Positions 26,167 to 35,217 of a stretch of DNA of 64,000 nucleotides are shown in pieces; position 1 is the stretch's first letter, and every line of letters begins with the position of its first letter. Below the pieces are notes generated by a model that worked only from the letters and a program-made list of their open reading frames with translations, was not told the DNA's origin and searched no databases. The stretch lies in contig JAAEPF010000023.1 of assembly GCA_024222295.1 (NCBI GenBank), forward strand, positions 186,001-250,000, given 5' to 3'. The DNA comes from Actinomycetes bacterium. GTDB taxonomy: Bacteria; Actinomycetota; Acidimicrobiia; Acidimicrobiales; Microtrichaceae. A program made the translations under genes and the position numbers.

Positions 26167-26820
26167 TCAGCCGGCGTCCACTTCCTCTTCGGTCGGTCCG
26201 AGGTTGATGATCCCCAGGCGCACCGCCGACAGCACAGCATGGGTGAGGCTCTGGGTGTCGAGACGCCTGTAGGTGGCGTTGAGGTGGTTGTGGACCGTCT
26301 TCTGCGTGATTCCCAGCTCTCGGGCCGCCTGCTTGGTGGACAGGCCGTCGGCGATCATCTGCAGGATCTCCTGTTGCCGGTCACTCAACAGGTCCGCTGC
26401 CTCTGAGCTCGGTCCTGCTGTCTCCAGCATCATTGCGGCGAGTTTCGGGCTCAGCACCTCCTCGCCGGCCTCCACGCGTTCGAGTGTGTCGAACACCTCG
26501 TCGAACGACGTGCCCTTGGTGAGGTAGGCGATCGCGCCGGCATGCAGGGCGGCGCGGGTGCGGTCCGGGTCGTCGTGCATAGTGAGCACGACCACCATGG
26601 TCTCGGGCAACTCGGCAACGATCCGTTCCGTGGCGGCCACGCCATCGAGCACCGGCATGGACAGGTCCATCAGCACGATGTCGGGTGTGGTCTGCAGGGC
26701 CAACTCGATGGCCTCCTCACCGTTGTCGGCCTCGCCGACCACGGTGGCTCCGGCTGACTCGAGTCCACGCCGCACGCCATCGCGCAGGATCTGGTGGTCA
26801 TCGGCGAGCAGCACTCTCAT
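26167..26820 (-). CDS. NarL/FixJ-family response regulator
   Basis: 217 aa. Receiver domain opens VLLADDHQILRDGVRRGL with the acidic pair, the phospho-acceptor is the Asp in VLMDLSMPVLDG, and the switch lysine is in YLTKGTSFDEVF. LuxR-type HTH at about 150-212: LSDRQQEILQMIADGLSTKQ, then LGITQKTVHNHLNATYRRL. Its start overlaps the end of the histidine kinase gene by 4 bp (ATGA), so kinase and regulator are translated together. Target genes unknown. Confidence 0.95.
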   Translation of the reverse strand: MRVLLADDHQILRDGVRRGLESAGATVVGEADNGEEAIELALQTTPDIVLMDLSMPVLDGVAATERIVAELPETMVVVLTMHDDPDRTRAALHAGAIAYLTKGTSFDEVFDTLERVEAGEEVLSPKLAAMMLETAGPSSEAADLLSDRQQEILQMIADGLSTKQAARELGITQKTVHNHLNATYRRLDTQSLTHAVLSAVRLGIINLGPTEEEVDAG

Positions 26821-28475
26821 TCTTGGTCTCCAGGTTCGGTGTCGATTTGGTTCTCGCCGACGCGCCCCGCGCTGACTCGCAGACAGGTTCCCACACCGGG
26901 CCGGGACGAGAGGTCGAAACTGGCGCCGATCACCTCGGCGCGTTCGCGCATGCCGACCACGCCGTAGGAGCGCTCGCGAATCGCGCGGTCGATGTCGAAG
27001 CCACGGCCGTCGTCGGTGACGACGAGTTCGTAGTTGCCACCGTCGACGCGCCAGTCGACCTCGACGTGATCGGCCTTTGCGTGGCGGTCGACGTTGTTGA
27101 GCGCTTCCTGCAGGATGCGCAGCAGTTCATTCTCCACCGGCACCGGCAGTCGCTGGTCGGGGTGGGCAACCCTGAATCGAGCCGCCACGTCGGTCCGGTC
27201 GGCAAAGCGGGTCACGAGGTCGTGGCCGAGCACTGCGAGCGGTCGATCGTCGCTCACGCCGGAGCGCAATTGGCGCAGGGTCTCGCGGAGCTCGTCCAGA
27301 GCCTCTTCAGCGTCGTTGTTCAGTCGGTCCAGTTGCTCGCGGTCGACCTCGCTCGCGGCCGACATCTGCTCCAGTTCCAGCTTGATGTAGGTCATCCACT
27401 GGCCGAGGCGATCGTGGATGTCGCGTGCGACCCGCACGCGCTCCTCCTCCGCGCCCAGGCTCCGCAGTCGTCCGAACCAGCGGGCGTTGTCGACGGTGAG
27501 GGCCACCACATCGGCGAGGCCGTCGCGCAGCAACGGGTCGATGTCGTCGAAGTGTCCGGGATCCGGATGCTCCAGGGCCAGCACGCCGATGTTGCGGTCG
27601 CGCGCCCGCAGCACCATGTAGACGCCGCTGCGGGAATCGTCGCTCAGCGCATCCTGCGCAGCGAGTTCGGGCACGTAGATCGGGGAGCCGTCGCCGGCGA
27701 GCACCCTGGCGAGTGGCCCGGGCAGGTCGCCCAGGGGGTATGCGGCCCGCATCGCACAACGGTCGGTGATCTTCGGCGTCCACTCGTCGTTGTGCTCGTC
27801 GAGGGTGAGAAGTGCAATCACCCAGGGTTGCATGTAGGTGGTGAGCAACGTGCGGGTGCGGTCGAGAGCCTCGCGCAGGGTGAAGGCACCCGGCAGCGTG
27901 AGCGCTACGTCGGACAACTCACCCAGGAGGTCGTTCGCGGCTCGCAGCCGGGCCAGTTCGCCTCCGGCTGCCCGCGACTTGCGAGCAGCGTCGAGCAGGC
28001 GGTTGCGCAGGAACACCCCGCCGGCGGCGGTGACCGCCACGCTGATCACGGCAAACAGGTCGTTGGTCTCCGCCACGATGCTGGTCAGGTCCGCACCCGA
28101 CACCTCGAAGAAGACAGTCACGATCGCCACGGAGACCGCACCACTGGTGAGAGCCGTCGATGGGCCCCAACCGAAGGCAGCCACAGCGACGGCCGTCAGC
28201 AGGCAGAGCAACCATGGCGACTCGGTCGCCCCGGTCCAGCCCACGGCCACGGAGAACACCGCCACGTCGATCAGGGGCACGGTCGCCGGCCAGCGGCGGT
28301 GGTCCCCGAGCGCAAGAGGCATCATGGTGCGCAGCGTCGTCATGAACACACATACCGCGAGCAGGACCACGTCGGTCCAGCCAGACTCGGCCCGTTGAGG
28401 GGCCAGCGCCACCAGCCCGTAGCCGACCGCACCCCAGCGCATGACGGTTATCGCCGGCTGCACGGCCGCGCGCAA
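26817..28475 (-). CDS. NarL-type sensor histidine kinase with GAF domain
   Basis: 552 aa as drawn. Several N-terminal membrane helices (about residues 10-160), a coiled linker with LRAANDLLGELSDVAL, a GAF-like domain, then the HisKA_3 box VARDIHDRLGQWMTYIKLEL (histidine) and a HATPase domain with NNVDRHAKADHVEV and DDGRGFDID, plus GVVGMRERAEVIG. The start is uncertain: TTG at 28475 is the first usable codon, and GTG 28463 or ATG 28442 would trim only the N-terminal lead; the frame is open back to a TAG about 90 bp upstream without an ATG. Pairs with the regulator whose start overlaps its stop. Confidence 0.9.
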   Translation of the reverse strand: MRAAVQPAITVMRWGAVGYGLVALAPQRAESGWTDVVLLAVCVFMTTLRTMMPLALGDHRRWPATVPLIDVAVFSVAVGWTGATESPWLLCLLTAVAVAAFGWGPSTALTSGAVSVAIVTVFFEVSGADLTSIVAETNDLFAVISVAVTAAGGVFLRNRLLDAARKSRAAGGELARLRAANDLLGELSDVALTLPGAFTLREALDRTRTLLTTYMQPWVIALLTLDEHNDEWTPKITDRCAMRAAYPLGDLPGPLARVLAGDGSPIYVPELAAQDALSDDSRSGVYMVLRARDRNIGVLALEHPDPGHFDDIDPLLRDGLADVVALTVDNARWFGRLRSLGAEEERVRVARDIHDRLGQWMTYIKLELEQMSAASEVDREQLDRLNNDAEEALDELRETLRQLRSGVSDDRPLAVLGHDLVTRFADRTDVAARFRVAHPDQRLPVPVENELLRILQEALNNVDRHAKADHVEVDWRVDGGNYELVVTDDGRGFDIDRAIRERSYGVVGMRERAEVIGASFDLSSRPGVGTCLRVSAGRVGENQIDTEPGDQE

Positions 28476-28650
28476 CCAGACCGCACCATCGGAGTCGGGT
28501 GATGCGGCGCCGCTGTGGGCCCTGTCCTGGCCGAGGAGTGTTCGCAGTTGGCTCGTGCAACCAATCTACCGGCGACTTCCGGCGGACCGGGTGAGACGAG
28601 TCGGCTTGGGGGAGCCGCGGGTCGGGGAGGGGGCCGCAGGCACCGCTCCC

Positions 28651-28656
28651 TAGGAT
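28651..28656 (+). promoter_or_regulatory. Putative -10 hexamer of the hydrolase pair
   Basis: TAGGAT 6 bp before GTG 28663; the same hexamer and similar spacing precede dnaX at 40265. Confidence 0.35.
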
Positions 28657-28662
28657 GGCGCC

Positions 28663-29625
28663 GTGAAGGATCCAGCGGCTGCGGAGCCGCCCGACGAACC
28701 CGGTGCCGGCGGCACCACGATCGACGTGGCGCGTGCCTACCCGGGGGCGCGTCGCCCCGATCGCCGCAGGACGGTCGACTCGGGCGGTGTGGGCCTGGCT
28801 GTGTCGGAGTGGGGCGACGAAGGCGCGCCCCCTCTCGTGCTCGCGCACGGCGGGTTCGACTTCGCCGGCACCTTCGATGTGTTCGCCCCGATGCTGGCCG
28901 ACGCCGGCTGGCGGGTGGTGGCATGGGACCAGCGGGGCCATGGGGATTCGGACAGGGCCCACCTCTACAGCTGGGAGGCCGACCTGCGCGACGCGGCGGC
29001 TGTGATCGGCACCTTGCCGCCGGGCAGGTTGCCGTTCGTCGGCCACTCCAAGGGCGGCAACCTCGTCACCCACCTGGCCAACGCGTTGCCACACAGGATC
29101 TCGGCGCTGGTGAACCTCGACGGGCTGCCATCACACAGGGCGATGTCGGACATGTCCGACCACGAGCGGGCGCGGCGGATCCGCGAAGAGATCGACAACT
29201 GGCTCGCACACCGCCGTTCGCTGGTGGGCAAGCAGCGCAGGCCGGGCACCATCGACGAGTTGGCCGAGCGCCGTGGCCGGATGAATCCGCGGATGTCGCG
29301 CGAGTGGCTCCGCTACCTGGTGACCGTCGGCGCGAACGAGGCGGAGGACGGTTGGCGTTGGAAGATCGACCCCACAATGCGCATGGGAGGGTTTGGTCCG
29401 TGGAGGCCGCAGTGGTCGTTGCTGCAGCTCCCCGGTGTCGGCGTGCCGGTGCTCGGCGTGCTCGGCCTCGAACTCGAAGTGATGGGCTGGGGCACGCAGC
29501 CCGACGAAGTGCTGCCCTACCTGCCGGCAGGCGCCAGGTTCGAAGGCCTTGAGGGTGTGGGCCATTTCGTGCACATCGAACAGCCCGGGCTGGTGGCGGA
29601 CCTGATCACGGAGTTCCTCCAGTGA
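28663..29625 (+). CDS. Alpha/beta hydrolase
   Basis: 320 aa, GTG start. Alpha/beta-hydrolase core: LVLAHGGFDFAGTFD oxyanion strand, WDQRGHGDSDRAH, nucleophile elbow VGHSKGGN (serine), LVNLDGLPSH, and a late VGHFVHIEQPG histidine. A cap region lies at about 165-240. Fits esterases, haloalkane dehalogenase-like or lactone hydrolases; no feature tells which. The stop overlaps the start of another hydrolase-fold gene (29622), so the two are co-translated. Confidence 0.9.
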   Translation: MKDPAAAEPPDEPGAGGTTIDVARAYPGARRPDRRRTVDSGGVGLAVSEWGDEGAPPLVLAHGGFDFAGTFDVFAPMLADAGWRVVAWDQRGHGDSDRAHLYSWEADLRDAAAVIGTLPPGRLPFVGHSKGGNLVTHLANALPHRISALVNLDGLPSHRAMSDMSDHERARRIREEIDNWLAHRRSLVGKQRRPGTIDELAERRGRMNPRMSREWLRYLVTVGANEAEDGWRWKIDPTMRMGGFGPWRPQWSLLQLPGVGVPVLGVLGLELEVMGWGTQPDEVLPYLPAGARFEGLEGVGHFVHIEQPGLVADLITEFLQ

Positions 29626-30305
29626 ACGCCCAGCCGGCGCCCCTCACCGCCACGGTCCGCCACAACCGGGTCGACCTGGCGTTGCACCGGCTGGCGGAGG
29701 ATTCCTCCGGCGCGTCGGTGCATCCACTGCTACGGCTACACGGCCTGGGTGAGAGCACGCTCCCCGAAGCGGCTGAACCGGTCGTCTGGCCGGGCGCGGT
29801 GTACGGGCTCGACTTCACCGGCCATGGCGCGTCGACGCTGCCGGTCGGGGGTGGCTACACGAGCGAGATCCTCGTGGGCGACGTAGATGCCGCGCTGCAA
29901 CACCTGGATTCTCCCGTCACGATCCTCGGGCGCGGCCTCGGCGCGTACATCGGCATGCTGGCAGCCGCGGCGCGCCCTGATGTGGTCATGGGCGTGGTGC
30001 TGGCCGACGGCCCCGGCCTCGCCGGAGGCGGTGTGCATCCGGGTTCGCCGGCGCTGGTGCGCCCTGCTGAACGCACCGGCACGCCCGTCCCCTACGCGCT
30101 GCTGGAGCTTGCCCGCGACGTGCGGCCGGCCGACTATGCACGCAACTTCGCCGGCTACGCGATGGAGGGCAGTGATCTCGACCTGCCTCTCTGGGTCGCA
30201 ACCGTGGTGCGCCCGGCATGGCTCGAGGCGATCGTGGGGGAGCCGGGCGTGGGCGAGGGCAGCATCGAACGCGGGCTCGCCACCTACGCCTCGCCCGGTG
30301 TCTGA
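29622..30305 (+). CDS. Alpha/beta-hydrolase-fold protein lacking the nucleophile serine
   Basis: 227 aa, GTG start overlapping the stop of the preceding hydrolase by 4 bp. Shows the fold: LLRLHGLGEST, YGLDFTGHGAST, then a strand VTILGRGLGAYIGML where the usual G-x-S-x-G elbow reads GRGLG, so the serine is a glycine. No convincing terminal H-F motif. Shorter than its neighbour (227 against 320 aa). It is therefore probably not a classical hydrolase; it may be a partner or a binding protein. The fold assignment is good, the function unknown. Confidence 0.8.
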   Translation: MNAQPAPLTATVRHNRVDLALHRLAEDSSGASVHPLLRLHGLGESTLPEAAEPVVWPGAVYGLDFTGHGASTLPVGGGYTSEILVGDVDAALQHLDSPVTILGRGLGAYIGMLAAAARPDVVMGVVLADGPGLAGGGVHPGSPALVRPAERTGTPVPYALLELARDVRPADYARNFAGYAMEGSDLDLPLWVATVVRPAWLEAIVGEPGVGEGSIERGLATYASPGV

Positions 30306-30342
30306 GCGAGGTCCGCCCGAGCGAACCGCACCTGCACCGGGG

Positions 30343-30969
30343 TCAGCTGGCCGGTGGGTCCTTGAGCCCGGCGAGCGTCACAGTGATCACGTCCTCGATC
30401 AGCTCGTTCGCATTGTCGAGCAACATCACCTCACCGCCGGAGCTACCGAGCAACAACACGGTCGCAAGGCCGTGGGTGGTGGTCCACAGCGTCATCGCCG
30501 TGAGCAGCGGATCGCGGTCGGGGTGGATCTCGCCCCGCTGCATCGCTTCGGCGATTGCGCGGCCGGGCTTGTCGAATGCGACTGTCGCCGCGGCCAGCTC
30601 GTTGTCCGCTTCGGGGATCGGGATCTCGCCAGGGCGGAATACGAACATCACCCGGAACATGCCGGGGTCGGTGATCGCCTGGCGTACGTAGGCGTGACCG
30701 TACGCGTGGAGGCGTTCCATGGGCTCCACCGCGTCGACCTGGTCGAAAGCTTCCATCAGCTCCGCGAACCCCTGTTCCGCCACGGCGGCGAGCAGGTCAC
30801 CCTTGTGCTCCACATGGGCATACAGGGCCGGGGCGGTCACCCCGAGTGAAGCGGCGAGGCGCCGCAGGGACAGGGAGTCGAGGTCGGTGTCGGAGAGGAG
30901 CTGGCGCGCCGCATCCACGATCTCCTCGCGCCGCAGCGGAGTCGATCTCTTCGAGGTGGATCGGGCCAT
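30343..30969 (-). CDS. TetR-family transcriptional regulator
   Basis: 208 aa. N-terminal TetR HTH: RREEIVDAARQLLSDTD, then LSLRRLAASLGVTAPALYAHV, with the recognition helix ending in YAHVEHKGDLL. The C-terminal ligand domain is helical with no known ligand. Convergent with the alpha/beta hydrolase pair (37 bp gap). TAGGTT lies 6 bp before the ATG on this strand (30976-30981), so the mRNA should be leaderless; I see no clear operator palindrome there. Confidence 0.93.
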   Translation of the reverse strand: MARSTSKRSTPLRREEIVDAARQLLSDTDLDSLSLRRLAASLGVTAPALYAHVEHKGDLLAAVAEQGFAELMEAFDQVDAVEPMERLHAYGHAYVRQAITDPGMFRVMFVFRPGEIPIPEADNELAAATVAFDKPGRAIAEAMQRGEIHPDRDPLLTAMTLWTTTHGLATVLLLGSSGGEVMLLDNANELIEDVITVTLAGLKDPPAS

Positions 30970-31030
30970 GCGGGAAACCTACCTGCCTGCGCCCGGGCGG
31001 TTTCAGTTCGCCGGCTCGCCGACCCCGCGA

Positions 31031-31288
31031 TCAGTCGTCGTCTTCCTCGTCGTCGGCGAGCTCCAGACGCGGGAGCACATCGTCCAGGCGCATGCGCGTC
31101 TCGCCGAGGCAGTTCTTGCACCACTCGACCAGCTCGGCCGCTCGCTCAACGGAGGCCGAAAGATGGTCGACGTCGATCGCGTCGGTCTCGAGGCCCCGCA
31201 CGATCGAGTCGAGCTCCTCCAGACAGCCGTTGAAGCCGAGCTCCCCGGGCGGTGTGGATGCCGGTGACCCGGCGTCTTGTTCGCTCAC
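31031..31288 (-). CDS. xseB: Exodeoxyribonuclease VII small subunit
   Basis: 85 aa helical hairpin subunit of ExoVII, which degrades single-stranded DNA from both ends. Family core: ELGFNGCLEELDSIVRGLET, then LSASVERAAELVEWCKNCLGE. GTG start overlaps the stop of xseA by 4 bp, the usual arrangement. Its C-terminus is very acidic (DDEEDDD). Confidence 0.92.
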   Translation of the reverse strand: MSEQDAGSPASTPPGELGFNGCLEELDSIVRGLETDAIDVDHLSASVERAAELVEWCKNCLGETRMRLDDVLPRLELADDEEDDD

Positions 31289-32652
31289 TCGGAGCCTCCT
31301 TCGGTGACCACGGAGCTGATCCTGCCATCTGCGACGGTGGTGACGAGTTCCGTGCCTGCTTCGAGGCCGAGAGCGCTACTCACAATGGCACCGGTGGCGT
31401 CACGGGTGATCGACCAGCCCCTCTTCAGCAACAGCGCCGGGTCACGTGCCGCCACGAGCCCTTCGAGGTTGCCCAGCCTGGTGCCGGCTGACTCGAGGGC
31501 CCGCGTCGCGGCCGGCTCCACCCGGGCGGCCAGCGAGTCGACCCGGGCGGCGAGCCGGCCCGCCGACAGCGGGGCCGCAGAGGCCACGCGTGCGAGTCGG
31601 GAGTCAAGCCCTGCCGATTCGCGGTTGAGGTGACCCCGCGATGCGATCGCAACGCTGCGGGTCTGTGAGTCGAGCAGGTTGCCGGCGCGCGCGAGCCGAC
31701 CCTCCGCGGCGCTGCGCAGTGATGCGGTTGTCGCACCCAGCTGCTCGTGAGCCGATTCCGCGCGCTCCACCACCGACGCCGCCGCTGCGGTCGGGGTCTT
31801 GAAGGCGCTGTGGGCAACCTCGTCGGCAACCGTGCGGTCGGTTTCGTGGCCGATGCCGGTGAACACCGCCACGCCCAACGTCGCGATGGCCCGGCCGAGG
31901 CGTTCGCCGTCGAAGGTGGCGAGGTCGGTGGAGGCCCCACCGCCGCGCACCAGCAGCACCACGTCGACCTTCAACTCGGCGGCCGTGCGCAGGGCCGCCA
32001 CGATGGTCGCCTCGGCCTCGGCGCCCTGGGTGCGGGCATCTATACGGCTCACGCTGAGCCCCACCCTGCTGCGCTCGAGTTCGTGGAGTGTGTCGGCCTC
32101 GGCCGCACTGCCCCGCGACGTCACAATGGCCACTCTCAACGGTGGGTGGGGCACTTCGACGAGGGCGTTGGCATCCAGCAGGCCCGCGTTGGCAAGCGCA
32201 GCAAGGGCACGGTCCCGCTTCTGCTGGGCGACGGCAAGCGTGTAGCTCGGGTCGATGCCCGTCATCATCAGCTGCAGCCGGCTCTGCGCCGGGTAGGTCT
32301 GCAACTCGCCCGAGATTCGCAGAACCGTGCCTTCCTCGATGCGTACGCCTCCGCCGCGCTTGGTGACGATGGCGTTGACCCGGTTGCGGTACCCGCTGAA
32401 CAGGGTCACCGACAACCGCGCAGCGTTGTGCGTGCCATCGGTTCCCGGCTCCACGAGGTCGAAGTAGCTGTGGCCCGCGGCGCTGCGGTGCAGCGACCGC
32501 AGCTCACCGGTAACCCAGACCGGGCTGCCGAAGGCGTGGTCGATCAGGCCGTTGACGGCATCGTGGAGTTCGGTCACCGACCAGGTGGCGGCACGCGAGG
32601 CGTCGCGCCCGTCGCCGGACTCGGTTGTCTCCGCCTCAGGCGGTTCCCCCAC
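31285..32652 (-). CDS. xseA: Exodeoxyribonuclease VII large subunit
   Basis: 455 aa catalytic subunit. N-terminal OB-fold with LHDAVNGLIDHAFGSPVWVTG, middle nuclease domain with VAIVTSRGSAAEADTLHEL, the catalytic stretch VDVVLLVRGGGASTDLATFD, then FTGIGHETDRTVADEVAHSA and the long coiled-coil arm. All these are ExoVII signatures. Slightly longer N-terminus (MGEPPEAETTESGDG) than usual; ATG 32652. Followed by xseB with overlap, so the complex is made from one mRNA. Confidence 0.95.
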   Translation of the reverse strand: MGEPPEAETTESGDGRDASRAATWSVTELHDAVNGLIDHAFGSPVWVTGELRSLHRSAAGHSYFDLVEPGTDGTHNAARLSVTLFSGYRNRVNAIVTKRGGGVRIEEGTVLRISGELQTYPAQSRLQLMMTGIDPSYTLAVAQQKRDRALAALANAGLLDANALVEVPHPPLRVAIVTSRGSAAEADTLHELERSRVGLSVSRIDARTQGAEAEATIVAALRTAAELKVDVVLLVRGGGASTDLATFDGERLGRAIATLGVAVFTGIGHETDRTVADEVAHSAFKTPTAAAASVVERAESAHEQLGATTASLRSAAEGRLARAGNLLDSQTRSVAIASRGHLNRESAGLDSRLARVASAAPLSAGRLAARVDSLAARVEPAATRALESAGTRLGNLEGLVAARDPALLLKRGWSITRDATGAIVSSALGLEAGTELVTTVADGRISSVVTEGGSE

Positions 32653-32668
32653 GGCGATGCCCGTCGGC

Positions 32669-33130
32669 TCAGTCGCCGGCGGCGTCCTCGTGGCGGAGCA
32701 CGAGCACGGGGCGCGTCGAGTGGCGTACCACGTACTCCGACACGGAGCCGATCAGCACCCTGGAGATGAAGCCATGGCCATGCGAGCCCACCACGATCAC
32801 GTCGACGTCGGCCTCGTCGGCCTCGTGGATGATCATCTGCCCGGAGCTGCCTTCGACGACCTTGGTGTCGACGACGGACTTGTCGAGCCCGAGGGCGGCT
32901 GCCGTGTCTGCCAGCTCGGTCGAACCCTCGCTGAGGATCGCGTCGCGTGCCCGCTCAGACTCCTCGGGCGACAGCAGGTTGCCTTCGAACCCGCCCGCTC
33001 CCGAGTCGTCCGCTATCGAGGTGTCGGCCACAGTGAGCAGCGTCACCTTGTCGGGGTTCAGCAGCGCCACGCCCTTGCGGGCGGCGTCGATTGAAACCTC
33101 GGATCCGTCTGTTGCGATCAGCGCGTGCAC
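32669..33130 (-). CDS. Universal stress protein (UspA family)
   Basis: 153 aa, GTG start with AGGAG 7 bp upstream. Starts with the Usp strand MHALIATDGSEVSIDAARKG, ends with the ATP-binding motif VVGSHGHGFISRVLIGSVSEYVVRHS (shown in part: G-2x-G-9x-G-S/T pattern), so it is of the ATP-binding type. Single domain. It lies 17 bp from the xseA start, possibly one transcript with xseAB. Role in stress or dormancy is known only for the family. Confidence 0.92.
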   Translation of the reverse strand: MHALIATDGSEVSIDAARKGVALLNPDKVTLLTVADTSIADDSGAGGFEGNLLSPEESERARDAILSEGSTELADTAAALGLDKSVVDTKVVEGSSGQMIIHEADEADVDVIVVGSHGHGFISRVLIGSVSEYVVRHSTRPVLVLRHEDAAGD

Positions 33131-33205
33131 TTCAGCTCCTGTTCAACGGGCCTCTCGAAGCCCGGTCCGCAACAGACTACCGGCGCAACCCCCAGCACCG
33201 TGCGG

Positions 33206-35062
33206 TCAGGATTCCTCGGCGACGAGGGTGCGGTACAGCTCGGCGTAGAGGCCGCCGGCCGACAGGAGTTCGTGGTGGGTGCCGGTCTGCACGACGCGCC
33301 CGTCATCGAGGACCACGATCGAGTCGGCGCCGGTGATGGTGGACAGGCGGTGGGCGATCACCACCGCCGTGCGCCCCTCGAGGGCCTGGGCGAGCGCCTG
33401 CTGGATCGCCTGTTCGTTCTCGGCGTCGAGACTCGAGGTTGCCTCGTCGAGCACCACGACGCACGGATCCTTGAGCAGCATCCGGGCGATTGCGAGGCGC
33501 TGCTTCTCACCACCGGACAGCCGGTAGCCGCGTTCGCCGACCATCGTGTCGAACCCGTCCGGCAGGGCCTGGACGACGTCGAGGATGCGCGCCGCTGCGC
33601 ATGCGTCGCGCAGTTCGTCATCGGTGGCGTCCGGTCGGGCGTAGAGCAGGTTCTCGCGCACGGTGGCGTGGAACAGGTGCGGGTCCTGGGCGACCACACC
33701 GATGTTGCGGCGGAGGTCGGCCAGGCTCACTTCCCGCACGTCGTGGCCATCCACGGTCACGCTGCCAGAAACCACGTCGTACAGACGCGGGATCAGCGAG
33801 GCGACTGTGGACTTGCCTGCTCCTGAGGGGCCGACGAGGGCGACCGTGCTGCCGGCGGGGATGTCGATCGATACGTCGTGCAGAACGATCGGCGGTCCGC
33901 CGGGTAGTTCGCGTTCGACCGGGCCGGTCTCGAGGCTCTCGACCGAGGACTCGCTGCCGGAGGGGTATGCAAAGGTCACGTCGCGCAGCTGCACGTCGCC
34001 CCGCACGGCGTCGAGGGCCACCGGGTCGTCGGGGTCGACGATCGGGTTGGGGGCATCGAGCACCTCGAACACGCGCTCGAAGCTCACGAAGGCACTCATC
34101 ACGTCCACCCGGGCGTTGGTGAGGCTCACCAGGGGCTCGTAGATGCGCACCACCAGAGTCGCGAGGGCCACGAGCGATCCGGCGGTGATCGCCCCGGAGA
34201 TCACCTGGCGGCCGCCGATGAAGTAGACCGCCGCCACGCCGATCGCGCCCACGAGGGTCATGGAAGCCATGAACACCCGGGTCAGCAAGGCTGACTTCAC
34301 CCCCACGTCGCGCACGCCACCTGCACGGCCGGAGAACGTGTCGGTCTCCTCGGTGTGGCGGCCGAACAGCTTCACGAGCAGGGCGCCGGCCACGCCGAAC
34401 CGTTCGGTCATCTGGGCGTTCATCTCGGCGTTGAGCTCCATGCCGCGCCGGGTGTACTTCTGCAGCCGCTTGCCCACTCGCTTGGCCGGAATGAGGAACA
34501 CCGGCAACAACAGCACCGAGATGATCGTGACCCGCCAGTCGAGGGCGATCATCGCAACGAGTGTGGTGACCAGCGTGACCACGTTGGATGCGACCGTGCC
34601 GAGTGTGCCTGTCACGGCGCGCTGGGCGCCGATCACGTCATTGTTGAGTCGGCTCACGAGCGCCCCGGTCTGCGAGCGGGTGAAGAACTGGATCGGCATG
34701 CGCTGCACGTGGTCGAACAGCGCGACGCGCAGGTCATAGATGAGGCCTTCGCCGATGCGTGCCGACCACAGTCGCTCGAGCAGCGAGGCCACCATCGCCA
34801 CGACTGCCGCACCCACCACGGCCAGTGACAGCCATGCGAGCTGGTTCGAGTCGCCGTTGGGCAGGGTTTCGTCGATGATCGTCTTGAACACCAGTGGCGG
34901 CACGAGTGCGAGCAACGACGCGGCCACGATCGCGATCAGGAAGCCGATCAGCTGGGCCTTGTATGGGGCGGCCCACGAGGCCACCCGTCGGACCAGGCCC
35001 CGGTCGAGGGTTGCACCCTCGGCCTTGGAGGGATCCTGGTGGATCATTCTCATCATCGTCAT
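33206..35062 (-). CDS. ABC transporter, fused membrane and ATP-binding domains (exporter)
   Basis: 618 aa half-transporter of the MsbA/LmrA type that acts as a dimer. Six membrane helices (about residues 35-330) with the coupling region, then the ATPase: Walker A GPSGAGKST, Q-loop GVVAQDPHLF, signature LSGGEKQRLAIARMLL, Walker B VVLDEATSSLD, H-loop VIAHRLSTI. ATG 35062 is the first of several closely spaced ATGs (35056, 35053, 35047); an open extension further upstream overlaps the uppP promoter region. Substrate unknown; lipid or drug export is usual. Confidence 0.93.
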   Translation of the reverse strand: MTMMRMIHQDPSKAEGATLDRGLVRRVASWAAPYKAQLIGFLIAIVAASLLALVPPLVFKTIIDETLPNGDSNQLAWLSLAVVGAAVVAMVASLLERLWSARIGEGLIYDLRVALFDHVQRMPIQFFTRSQTGALVSRLNNDVIGAQRAVTGTLGTVASNVVTLVTTLVAMIALDWRVTIISVLLLPVFLIPAKRVGKRLQKYTRRGMELNAEMNAQMTERFGVAGALLVKLFGRHTEETDTFSGRAGGVRDVGVKSALLTRVFMASMTLVGAIGVAAVYFIGGRQVISGAITAGSLVALATLVVRIYEPLVSLTNARVDVMSAFVSFERVFEVLDAPNPIVDPDDPVALDAVRGDVQLRDVTFAYPSGSESSVESLETGPVERELPGGPPIVLHDVSIDIPAGSTVALVGPSGAGKSTVASLIPRLYDVVSGSVTVDGHDVREVSLADLRRNIGVVAQDPHLFHATVRENLLYARPDATDDELRDACAAARILDVVQALPDGFDTMVGERGYRLSGGEKQRLAIARMLLKDPCVVVLDEATSSLDAENEQAIQQALAQALEGRTAVVIAHRLSTITGADSIVVLDDGRVVQTGTHHELLSAGGLYAELYRTLVAEES

Positions 35063-35217
35063 GGACACAGTCCGCGACGGTACCGGTGCGCAGGGTTGTG
35101 GGGTTGACGCCACCCGCCGGGCATGATGGCTCGGTGACCGCTGCCACACGCCACCGGCCGACAAGTCGCTCGACCCTTCTGAGGCCGCGCGGACACCGCC
35201 GCAGCGGTTCGGGGCCC

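Noticed and set aside
26685-28502. 605-codon plus-strand frame opposite the NarL-type kinase
   Set aside because: Antisense to the kinase with full catalytic boxes; low-complexity shadow translation.
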